Below, in pieces: positions 1-8,053 of a DNA stretch of 64,000 nucleotides (position 1 is the first letter of the stretch; every line of letters begins with the position of its first letter). The position numbers were made by a program, and so were the translations under genes. The notes beneath the pieces are model-generated. The model made no database searches. It was given only the letters and a program-made list of their open reading frames with translations, and was not told the origin of the DNA. The stretch covers positions 62,001-126,000 of the forward strand of contig CBDCUO010000040.1 in NCBI GenBank assembly GCA_965222705.1. The letters are read 5' to 3'. Source of the DNA: JAFMDF01 sp965222705. GTDB lineage: Bacteria; Bacteroidota; Bacteroidia; Chitinophagales; Saprospiraceae.

Positions 1-18
1 CATTTGATAAGGATAAAG

Positions 19-1559
19 TCACAATACCTTAACTAAATAATCTCCATTGGCTAAACCGCTTGCAGTTTGGATATGCCCACAGGCATTATCACAAGAAAAT
101 ACAGTCTGATAACTATTATTAGTGATATTAATAACTTCAAACTTGGCATAATTTACTCCTGATGTTCCTGTCATTTTGATTTGTCCATTGCCATATTCAA
201 TTGTAATATCTCCGCATATAGTTGTTTGTGTCCCTCCTCCGCCATTAGAAACCATCACTTTTTCTTCTCGATAGCAATAAGAACCGTCATTGCCAGCTTG
301 GTTGATTTTTACAGCATATTCTCCTGCCATTAAATCAGGAATAATTTGCGTATCAGAACAATTGCCATCACAAATAGTAAGGACTTGCCAGTTGGTATTT
401 CTGCCAATGATTTCTACTTTATTATACGTGGCTGTAAGCCCTGTTACGCTTATTTGTCCAGTCTCACTTGTAAATGTTAAATTATCGCAATTGGCTTTAC
501 CGCCTGGATTGCCTCCACCATTTCCTGAAACCGTTATTTTTTCTTCTCGATAGCAATAAGAACCATCTTGACCGAAAAGTTGAACTTTTACGGTGTATTC
601 TCCTGCCATTAGGTTAGAGATAGTTTGAGTTTCTAAGCAGTCACCTTCACAGATAGGCACAATCTGCCAGTTAGTGTTTCTGCCAATGATTTCTATGGTG
701 GATTGGGGGGTTAAGCCTGAAATTGTGATTTGGTTGTTTTCAGTTGGAAATTGTAAGACATTACAATTAGCTGTATTATTTTCTTGACATAAACCTGCTT
801 GTGTTGAACAAAATTGAATAAAATCATCATTTGTTAAATTTGGGTTATTTGTTAGATTCACATCATAAAACTTATTGGGAATTGGACTATTGCAAAATAT
901 TCAAAACTAGCAGGTATGCAACCTTCTAAGTTGTTATTACTCAAATTGATGAATATAGTATTATTGAAAATGTTAGAAAATATTACCTCTGAACCAATCA
1001 TAGTTAATTCTGGTGCAATATTTCCCATTAACTGATTATTAGATAAATCAACTCCTTCCAACTTAGAAAGATTTCCTAATTCAGAAGGAATATTACCAGT
1101 TAATTGATTACCAGATAAGGATAAAGTTTTTAAGTTTTCTAAATTTCCTATTTGAGAAGGAATACTACCAGTTAATTGGTTATCGTCTAACTCTAATGTA
1201 ATGAGATTCGTTAAATTCCCAATTTCGGATGGAATTTCTCCTGTAATTGAAGATTTTATTAAAGAAGTTCCTTGTAACGTTAAACGAAATAATTTGTCTA
1301 AATCTCCTATTTCGGGTGGAATTACCCCCGATAGAGCAGACCCTATCATAAAGATTAATTCAACTCTATTTTCATCATTACAACCAACTCCTGGTAAACT
1401 GCATATATCACAATCAGTAATATTCCAGTTTAAACCAGATATAGAATTATTAATTGCTACTATAGCATCATAGTCTGGGTGGTTACAGTTATTTGTTTGA
1501 GCAAAAGTAGAAGTAATCGCCCCAAAAAATAAAAGGAAAGTGTAATAGTATTTGTTCAT
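19..1559 (-). pseudogene. Frameshifted and truncated secreted leucine-rich-repeat protein of the T9SS modular family
   Basis: Two reading frames form one broken gene. The 5' part (858-1559, 233 aa) has a signal peptide ending near TSTFAQ and LRRs of the L..N.LTG.IP..IGNL type. The 3' part (19-861) carries two Cys modules (NCNVLQF..., NCDNLTF...) and one shorter module (ICGDITIEYGNGQ). Aligned with the intact paralogue at 1750-3891, one base is missing around 895-901, just after the LEGCIP LRR cap. The downstream frame stops at a TGA (19-21) inside the third module, so the fibronectin-like linker and sorting domain of the paralogue are absent. Bases 1-18, read past the stop, encode LYPYQM, resembling the LYPNPA start of a sorting domain, so the module may have been joined to the tail by a deletion. 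The gene may continue off the window. Promoter and leader match the next paralogue almost exactly. Confidence 0.75.
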
Positions 1560-1631
1560 TTCTTTTGTTTTTTAAGATTTTTGAGGGAAAATTCGATGGG
1601 ATATAATAAAAGGGGGAGGATTATGTGTGCA

Positions 1632-1663
1632 TAAAGCTACAATATTATTTACTTTGAAGCAAA
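1632..1663 (-). promoter_or_regulatory. Promoter of the frameshifted LRR gene (TTTG-N20-TAGCTTTA)
   Basis: On the minus strand TTTG (1660-1663) is followed after exactly 20 nt by TAGCTTTA (1632-1639), close to the Bacteroidota consensus TTTG-N19-21-TAnnTTTG. The same pair with the same spacing precedes four other genes of this family on both strands. It lies about 75 nt upstream of the start codon. Confidence 0.6.
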
Positions 1664-1692
1664 ATAGAGTATTGTTTTCTAACAAAAACAAA

Positions 1693-1722
1693 CCCTCATC
1701 CAAAAATAAGTTTGGATGAGGG
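1693..1722 (-). terminator. Intrinsic terminator of the 713-aa LRR gene
   Basis: A perfect 12-bp stem (CCCTCATCCAAA / TTTGGATGAGGG) with a 6-nt loop lies just past the stop of the gene ending at 1750. On the minus strand it is followed by a T-rich run (TTTGTTTTTGTT), as in a factor-independent terminator. Confidence 0.8.
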
Positions 1723-1749
1723 CAGTATAATCTATAAATTAGAGGTATA

Positions 1750-3891
1750 TTATTTCCAGTTCTCTACTACAAATCGTTTAGTTATAGCACGATTACCTTT
1801 AGCTTCAATCGTCAGATAATATAAACCATTTTGGTAATCAGCTACATTAAATCTTAACTGCTTATCGGTACCATTCAACACCTTATGGGTCATTTTTTGC
1901 CCTAGCATATTATAGATGCTGACATTTCCATCTATTGTAGAAAACTTGCCTAAATTCACCCATAATTCCTCTTTTGCTGGATTAGGATAAAGCGTTATGG
2001 TATTTTTATCTAAATGGAATGCTTCTTTACGAATTGGGGAGTATTGAAATTCCCCAGAAATAAATTGTTGTTTAATTCGATAATAATTATTGCCAAAATT
2101 AGGGTTTTCATCTTGGTTTTTGAAGTAATAATCTTCTAAGTTATTAGTGATTACTTTAAACGGTTCAAAATGAATACCATCCATTGATTTCTCAATAGTG
2201 AAACTTTCTGTTTCATCTGTTTGAGTAGCTATCCATTCTAATTGAACAACTTGTTTCAAGGCGTTAGATGATAAGGTAATTCCTACATTTGTTATTATTC
2301 TATTTGTACTTCCAGTCAAAGAAACGGGTGTACCATAAGGTAAGTCACAATTTAAGCTCCAGTTAGGGTTAAATACCTTAACTAAATAATCTCCATTGGC
2401 TAAACCGCTTGCAGTTTGGGTATGCCCACAGGCATTATCACAAGAAAATACAGTCTGATAACTATTATTAGTGATATTAATAACTTCAAACTTGGCATAA
2501 TTTACTCCTGATGTTCCTGTCATTTTGATTTGTCCATTGCCATATTCAATTGTAATATCTCCGCATATAGTTGTTTGTGTCCCTCCTCCGCCATTAGAAA
2601 CCATCACTTTTTCTTCTCGATAGCAATAAGAACCGTCATTGCCAGCTTGATTGATTTTTACGGCATATTCTCCTGCCATTAAATCAGGAATAGTTTGCGT
2701 ATCAGAACAATTGCCATCACAAATAGTAAGGACTTGCCAGTTGGTATTTCTGCCAATGATTTCTACTTTGTCATAAGTGGCTGTAAGCCCTGTTACGCTT
2801 ATTTGTCCAGTCTCACTTGTAAATGTTAAATTATCGCAATTGGCTTTACCGCCTGGATTGCCTCCACCATTTCCTGAAACCGTTATTTTTTCTTCTCGAT
2901 AGCAATAAGAACCATCTTGACCGAAAAGTTGAACTTTTACAGCATATTCTCCTGCCATTAGGTCGGGAATAGCTTGTGTTTCTGTGCAATCACCGTCGCA
3001 AATAGATACAATTTGCCAGTTTGTGTTTCTGCCGATGATTTCTATGGTGGATTGGGGGGTTAAGCCTGAAATTGTGATTTGGTTGTTTTCAGTTGAAAAT
3101 TGTAAGACATTACAATTAGCTGTATTATTTTCTTGACATAAACCTGCTTGTGTTGAACAAAATTGAATAAAATCATCATTTGTTAAATTTGGATTATTTG
3201 ATAGTATTACATCATAAAACTTATTAGGGATTGGACTATCACAAAACAATTCAAAAGTACTTGGAATGCAGCCTTCTAAATTGTTATTACTTAAGTCTAT
3301 TCCTACTGATTGCGTGATACCTATTCCTACTCCTGCTAATTCATCAGGTAATACACCAGTTAACTGATTATCACTAAGATTTAAATTGTTGATGACACCT
3401 AAATTTCCTATCGCAGGTGGAATTGAACCAGTTAGTGAATTATTTTGTAAAAGTAAAGCTATTAAACCTGTGAGATTGCCGATTTCAGATGGGAGAACAC
3501 CAATAATTTGGCTATTTGCAAGATTTAATACACGCAGTTTTGTTATATTCGTAATCTCTATAGGAATAACGCTTTGAAGACTATTATTTATAATTACTAA
3601 TCCTTCCAGTTCGGTAAGATTTTGAATGTCGGGTGGAATTTGTCCTTTTAAACCATTATTTTCAGAGAAACCTATATCTGTAACTCTATTTTCTTGATTA
3701 CAAAAGACCCCAAACCAATTGCATACATCACAATCATTTAAGTCCCATTTTGTGAACCAATTATCTCCATTTAATGCTTGATTGAAAGTCACCAAAGCAT
3801 CATAATCTGGATGGTTACAATTGTTATTTTGAGCAAAAGTAGAAGTAATCGCCCCAAAAAATAAAAGGAAAGTGTAATAGTATTTGTTCAT
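1750..3891 (-). CDS. Secreted leucine-rich-repeat protein with Cys modules and T9SS sorting domain
   Basis: 713 aa. Order: signal peptide (cleavage near TFAQ, about residue 21); an N-terminal LRR cap with paired Cys (CDVCNWFGVFC); about six plant-type LRRs to about residue 220 (repeated L..N.L.G.IP..IGNL); three Cys modules (about 245-505; core C(D/E)G(D/N)C and later CYREE, the third shorter); a fibronectin-like linker with ESFTIEKS and NYYRIKQ; and a C-terminal T9SS type A sorting domain (LYPNPAKEELW ... GLYYLTIEAKG ... KRFVVENWK). The family role is probably surface adhesion or ligand binding, but no ligand can be named. It follows the glycoside-hydrolase gene on the same strand after a terminator and has its own promoter, so it is probably monocistronic. 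Much of its module DNA is identical to the broken gene at 19-1559. Confidence 0.88.
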   Translation of the reverse strand: MNKYYYTFLLFFGAITSTFAQNNNCNHPDYDALVTFNQALNGDNWFTKWDLNDCDVCNWFGVFCNQENRVTDIGFSENNGLKGQIPPDIQNLTELEGLVIINNSLQSVIPIEITNITKLRVLNLANSQIIGVLPSEIGNLTGLIALLLQNNSLTGSIPPAIGNLGVINNLNLSDNQLTGVLPDELAGVGIGITQSVGIDLSNNNLEGCIPSTFELFCDSPIPNKFYDVILSNNPNLTNDDFIQFCSTQAGLCQENNTANCNVLQFSTENNQITISGLTPQSTIEIIGRNTNWQIVSICDGDCTETQAIPDLMAGEYAVKVQLFGQDGSYCYREEKITVSGNGGGNPGGKANCDNLTFTSETGQISVTGLTATYDKVEIIGRNTNWQVLTICDGNCSDTQTIPDLMAGEYAVKINQAGNDGSYCYREEKVMVSNGGGGTQTTICGDITIEYGNGQIKMTGTSGVNYAKFEVINITNNSYQTVFSCDNACGHTQTASGLANGDYLVKVFNPNWSLNCDLPYGTPVSLTGSTNRIITNVGITLSSNALKQVVQLEWIATQTDETESFTIEKSMDGIHFEPFKVITNNLEDYYFKNQDENPNFGNNYYRIKQQFISGEFQYSPIRKEAFHLDKNTITLYPNPAKEELWVNLGKFSTIDGNVSIYNMLGQKMTHKVLNGTDKQLRFNVADYQNGLYYLTIEAKGNRAITKRFVVENWK

Positions 3892-3963
3892 TTCTTTTGT
3901 TTTTTAAGATTTTTGAGGCAAAATTCGATGGGATATAATAAAAGGGGGAGGATTATGTGTGCA

Positions 3964-3995
3964 TAAAGCTACAATATTATTTACTTTGAAGCAAA
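3964..3995 (-). promoter_or_regulatory. Promoter of the 713-aa LRR gene (TTTG-N20-TAGCTTTA)
   Basis: Minus-strand TTTG (3992-3995), 20 nt, then TAGCTTTA (3964-3971). The leader downstream carries TCCCATCGAAT and CTTAAAAAACAAAA, both nearly matching the leader of the plus-strand cluster. Confidence 0.6.
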
Positions 3996-4024
3996 ATAGA
4001 GTATTGTTTTCTAACAAAAACAAA

Positions 4025-4054
4025 CCCTCATCCAAAAATAAGTTTGGATGAGGG
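4025..4054 (-). terminator. Intrinsic terminator of the glycoside-hydrolase-like gene
   Basis: The 12-bp stem with 6-nt loop has the same sequence as the one at 1693-1722 and lies 28 nt past the stop codon of the gene ending at 4082. A T-rich run follows on the minus strand. Confidence 0.8.
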
Positions 4055-4081
4055 CAGTATAATCTATAAATTAGAGGTATA

Positions 4082-7000
4082 TTATTTCCAATTCTCCACC
4101 ACAAAACGCTTGGTGATAGAGCGATTACCCTTAGCTTCAATAGCTAAATAATACAAACCATTTTGGTAATCAGAAACGTTGAACCTTAATGGCTTATCCC
4201 CAGTAGTGTATGCCTTTTGAGTGATTTTTTGTCCGAGCATATTATAGATGCTGACATTTCCATCTATTGTAGAAAACTTGCCTAAATTCACCCATAATTC
4301 CTCTTTTGCTGGATTAGGATAAAGCGTTATGGTATTTTTATCTAAATGGAATGCTTCTTTACGAATTGGGGAGTATTGAAATTCCCCAGAAATAAATTGT
4401 TGTTTAATTCGGTAATAATTATTGCCAAAATCAGGATTTTCATCTTGATTTTTAAAATAGTAATCTTCTAAGTTTTCTGTAACTACTTTTATTGATTCAA
4501 AATGAATACCATCTAGTGACTTTTCAATCGTGAAACTCTCTGTTTCGTCTGTTTGAGTAGCTATCCATTCTAATTGAACAACTTGTTTTAAGGTATTAGA
4601 TGATAAAACTATGCCATCATTATTAATTACTCTGTTTGTTCCTCCACTAGATAAAGTAATGGTTTTAGTACAAATAGTTTGATAGCTTGAGTTTCTAAAA
4701 TTAACTCTATAATCTCCATCACCAAGATTAGAAAGGGTGAAGCTACCACCACAATTCCACCCACATTCTCCTACTACATTATAATTAATATCTTGAATTT
4801 GGAAGTAAGGCGAATTGCCAGTAGTATTGGTTAATGTAATAGCACCATTACCATATTCAATGGCATTTCCATTGCAATCTGTGGTTTGTGTACCGCCACT
4901 ACTATCACAAGCATCACCTATACCGTCACCGTCTGAATCTGCTTGATCACTATTAGGAGTATTTGGGCAATTATCATTATTATCACAAACACCATCCCCG
5001 TCACTATCTCCTCCTTGATTATCACAAGGATTCCCACCACCACCACTAGATAAGGTAATGGTTTTAGTACAAATAGTTTGATAGCTTGAGTTTCTAAAAT
5101 TAACTATGTAATCGCCGTCACTCAAATTAGAAAGTGTAAAACTACCACCACAATTCCATCCACATTCTCCTACTACATTGTAGTTAATATCTTGAATTTG
5201 GAAGTATGGCGAATTACCAACTGTATTAGTTAATGTGATAGTTCCATTACCATATTCAATAGCATTTCCATTACAATCTGTGGTTTGTGTACCGCCTCCA
5301 CTACTATCACAAGCATCACCTACACCATTACCGTTAGAGTCTGCTTGGTCACTATTAGGAGTATTTGGACAATTATCGTTATTATCACAAACTCCATCTC
5401 CGTCACTATCTCCTCCTTGATTATCACAAGGATTACCCCCTCCACCACTACTAGATAAAGTAATGGTTTTAGTACAAATAGTTTGATAACTTGAGTTTCT
5501 AAAGTTAACCCTATAATCACCATCACCAAGATTAGAAAGCGTGAAGCTACCACCACAATTCCATCCACATTCTCCTACTACATTGTAATTAATATCTTGA
5601 ATTTGGAAGTAGGGCGAATTACCAACTGTATTAGTTAATGTGATAGTTCCATTACCATATTCAATAGCATTTCCATTACAATCTGTGGTTTGTGTTCCGC
5701 CACCACCACTTGAACCACAACCACTTAAATTACCATTATTATCATAAGTACACCCATTAGCATGAATAGGAATGACTACTGGCAAGCCACTTAATTTAGC
5801 AGAAATTATATTTGAAGAACTACTTCCGGTTATCGTTCCGTCATTTATATTTCGAATAACCCCCTCTTCACTCCAGCCCAAATAAAAATAAGGCTTGGAA
5901 ATATCAGCAGACATGCCACTTGGCAATAAAATATCAGTAGTAGCTGATTCGGGTGTGGGGTAAGTGCTTCCAGAAGAAATGCCCAAGTCTTTGGCTTTCC
6001 AGGCAACTAAATATTCTGGTTTCCCATTTGTATCTCCAAGAATAAAAGAAAATAATTCTCCTTCCTGATTGTATTCTTCGTCTATAACATCCAGAAAACG
6101 CTTGTCTCCAAGCCGTTCGACGAAAGTCTTTACAGCAAAAAATGCAGGCTTTTTATTTCCATTTCTATCAATTAGTCCTGTTGAGCAAAAAAAAGGCACT
6201 TCCGCAACTTGGTCTTTAAGCCAATAAGAAAATGCTTTATGAATGCCAAACCTTGCTCCTACTAAGTAAGCTCTTACGGTGTAGGCTGCCTGATTGGCCT
6301 TACCGACCCCAAAGTTACATCCTTCTATATCGCTATTCCAACCAAATTCGGTCATATTTACCCTAGCGTGACCCATACCATTTTGTCGCCGCCACTCATC
6401 CATGTTTTTTAAAGATAAAAATCCACCACTTGGACTTTCAGGAGTAAATTTGATTTGAAGATTACTACCAGCATTACAGGGGTCAATCGGAAAGGCGTAA
6501 TTATGCACGTTTAAATAATCAATATAGTTTTTTACATTTGGATCATTGGGAATCATATCGTGAACATACTGATTCGGCGCACCAGAACAAGCCCCTCTGG
6601 CGTCAAAGGCAGCAGCAGATAGCCTCATTCGCCAATCTTCTTTATTATTTCCATAATAGCTTTTTAAGGCCTGAACGGCTCCTCTTAATATAGCATGATA
6701 GCCGTCTTTACCAGGCGTATTCGTTCCCCAAGGTTCATTCCCTATTTCAAGGACATTTACCACACATTTTTTGGTGTAATTACCACTAGCATCTGTATCT
6801 TTTGGGCAGAAGGTGGCAGCAAAATTTTTTATATAATTAAAAGCATTTCCCTCAATATTACTCAATCCGCCCCACTCCTCCAGGGTGTACCACTTGTTTG
6901 GATAGCTTCGGGATTCTCCGGGATAGTTAGAACAAGGGGCCACCTGGATTGGATTACCCTGGGCATCTACCGTACTTATAACCCCATTAATCACTAAATC

Positions 7001-7519
7001 CGTCTCTAATGCCGCATAAACACTTCGGATTTTATGCTGGTCATTTCTCCAGGCACAATAGTGGGTTTTATAGTCGAAAAAACCGTATTGACTTTTTCCA
7101 TTTGCAATTCTACTGTCATCACAGAATTCATAATTACAATCAAAAATTCCATTGGTTTGCTTATAAAGGTCACCACAATCACAATCAACCACCTCTAAAA
7201 CTACATCCTTGGGATAAAATTTCTGTCCCAAGTCATCGTGCATCTTATGAAAACTTCTATAATTATAAATCACCTCTTCTGCGTTAAAATTATTGACAGT
7301 ATTAGCATCATTTTCAAATTCCGTAATTTCTTTTCCACCGGCGGTCCCAATCAGTTCATTAAAAAGGGTGGGATTGGGCTTGGCATTATCGGCTGCAAAA
7401 TAAGTTGGATTTAAAGTTGGATGGGCTTTCTGCCAATCTGCTAATTGACCAAAACTAGGCGTATAAAACAAAAAAAATAAACAACAACTAAAAAATGAAG
7501 CATAAAATCTAATTTTCAT
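4082..7519 (-). CDS. Secreted clan-A glycoside-hydrolase-like protein with repeated modules, thrombospondin type 3 repeats and T9SS tail
   Basis: 1145 aa. Signal peptide ends near PSFGQ (residue 24). Residues about 30-560 look like a (beta/alpha)8 glycoside hydrolase: the candidate acid/base Glu is in GNEPWG (about 262), the candidate nucleophile Glu in MTEFGW (about 391), and VHNYAF lies between them, the clan-A pattern. The substrate cannot be told. Three copies of an ~80-aa module follow (DCNGNAIEYGNG ... VVGECGWNCGG ... TICTKTITLS), separated by two calcium-binding thrombospondin type 3 segments (DSDGDGVCDNNDNCPNTP). A fibronectin-like linker and a T9SS sorting domain end the protein. The last ~155 bp of the gene match the plus-strand cluster rather than the neighbouring minus-strand paralogue, which points to gene conversion. 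The start is the ATG directly before the hydrophobic leader; the family promoter is not seen upstream. Confidence 0.82.
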   Translation of the reverse strand: MKIRFYASFFSCCLFFLFYTPSFGQLADWQKAHPTLNPTYFAADNAKPNPTLFNELIGTAGGKEITEFENDANTVNNFNAEEVIYNYRSFHKMHDDLGQKFYPKDVVLEVVDCDCGDLYKQTNGIFDCNYEFCDDSRIANGKSQYGFFDYKTHYCAWRNDQHKIRSVYAALETDLVINGVISTVDAQGNPIQVAPCSNYPGESRSYPNKWYTLEEWGGLSNIEGNAFNYIKNFAATFCPKDTDASGNYTKKCVVNVLEIGNEPWGTNTPGKDGYHAILRGAVQALKSYYGNNKEDWRMRLSAAAFDARGACSGAPNQYVHDMIPNDPNVKNYIDYLNVHNYAFPIDPCNAGSNLQIKFTPESPSGGFLSLKNMDEWRRQNGMGHARVNMTEFGWNSDIEGCNFGVGKANQAAYTVRAYLVGARFGIHKAFSYWLKDQVAEVPFFCSTGLIDRNGNKKPAFFAVKTFVERLGDKRFLDVIDEEYNQEGELFSFILGDTNGKPEYLVAWKAKDLGISSGSTYPTPESATTDILLPSGMSADISKPYFYLGWSEEGVIRNINDGTITGSSSSNIISAKLSGLPVVIPIHANGCTYDNNGNLSGCGSSGGGGTQTTDCNGNAIEYGNGTITLTNTVGNSPYFQIQDINYNVVGECGWNCGGSFTLSNLGDGDYRVNFRNSSYQTICTKTITLSSSGGGGNPCDNQGGDSDGDGVCDNNDNCPNTPNSDQADSNGNGVGDACDSSGGGTQTTDCNGNAIEYGNGTITLTNTVGNSPYFQIQDINYNVVGECGWNCGGSFTLSNLSDGDYIVNFRNSSYQTICTKTITLSSGGGGNPCDNQGGDSDGDGVCDNNDNCPNTPNSDQADSDGDGIGDACDSSGGTQTTDCNGNAIEYGNGAITLTNTTGNSPYFQIQDINYNVVGECGWNCGGSFTLSNLGDGDYRVNFRNSSYQTICTKTITLSSGGTNRVINNDGIVLSSNTLKQVVQLEWIATQTDETESFTIEKSLDGIHFESIKVVTENLEDYYFKNQDENPDFGNNYYRIKQQFISGEFQYSPIRKEAFHLDKNTITLYPNPAKEELWVNLGKFSTIDGNVSIYNMLGQKITQKAYTTGDKPLRFNVSDYQNGLYYLAIEAKGNRSITKRFVVENWK

Positions 7520-8053
7520 AAGAAGCAGGTGTTTTACAATGGTTAAAGAAAGGCATAGCCAAACCCTTGATTAGCCGTCGCTGGGCGGTAATCTTTCTGC
7601 TAAGACTAAGCCATTAATGAAAATGGGTTTTCGTTTTAACCGGTACAGGGTTTAATCAACACCAGAGGGAGGGTCAACCAGATTTATTCTGTGTTTGAAA
7701 AATTTATAGCACTGCTACTAAGTGTTCCGCGAACGCCTTAGCGCATTTATTAAGAAGAGCATGTCTGTAAGTAAGGGTACAAGTACTATGCCATATTTAA
7801 CAAGATGTATTCAGAAATAAAAATAAGGGCATTTTTTGTTATATGTAGCGTGTTTACTATCTTAGACTTAGCAAGCAGGAATGCTAGAAAATTATTTAGA
7901 AAAAATAAGGTGGAATGTATCAACAAGCAAGCAAGCCCTTTTTTCTTTGCAAGTCATTTGTTTACTAAACAGTTAATTTGTAGCTTTATGCTTAGCTCAT
8001 ACCTCCTATCCCATTGAATAAAACTCGCTCAACAAGCTTAAAAAACAAAAACA
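7520..8053. other. 534-bp intergenic region between divergent clusters
   Basis: It separates the minus-strand glycoside-hydrolase gene from the plus-strand cluster. About 105 bp at its right end (from about 7946) are the promoter and leader found again before the genes at 10192 and 12297. I see no gene in the remainder; a 70-codon plus-strand frame at 7805-8017 overlaps the promoter repeat and is not convincing. No clear promoter was found for the minus-strand gene. Confidence 0.6.
7957..7988 (+). promoter_or_regulatory. Promoter, plus-strand cluster gene 1 (TTTG-N20-TAGCTTTA)
   Basis: TTTG (7957-7960), 20 nt, TAGCTTTA (7981-7988), about 65 nt before the ATG. Elements, spacing and the leader motif CTTAAAAAACAAAA before the start codon are shared with both clusters. 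Confidence 0.65.

Larger units (their letters stand above)
1560..1749. repeat. 190-bp intergenic repeat, copy 1 (terminator + promoter + leader)
   Basis: Apart from one substitution seen by eye (gaggg versus gaggc after the leader) this spacer matches 3892-4081. Both copies hold the terminator of the upstream minus-strand gene and the promoter and leader of the next one. The identity runs on into the signal-peptide codons of both downstream genes. Confidence 0.9.
3892..4081. repeat. 190-bp intergenic repeat, copy 2
   Basis: Partner of 1560-1749. Repeated terminator-promoter-leader units between paralogues give homologous recombination ready targets for gaining or losing whole genes. Confidence 0.9.

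Noticed and set aside
3904..4140. 78-codon minus-strand frame across the repeated spacer
   Set aside because: It runs through the terminator hairpin and promoter and overlaps the end of the glycoside-hydrolase gene.
7805..8017. 70-codon plus-strand frame before the first plus-strand cluster gene
   Set aside because: It overlaps the repeated promoter and leader; the other two copies of that repeat do not carry such a frame as a gene, and no family is recognised.
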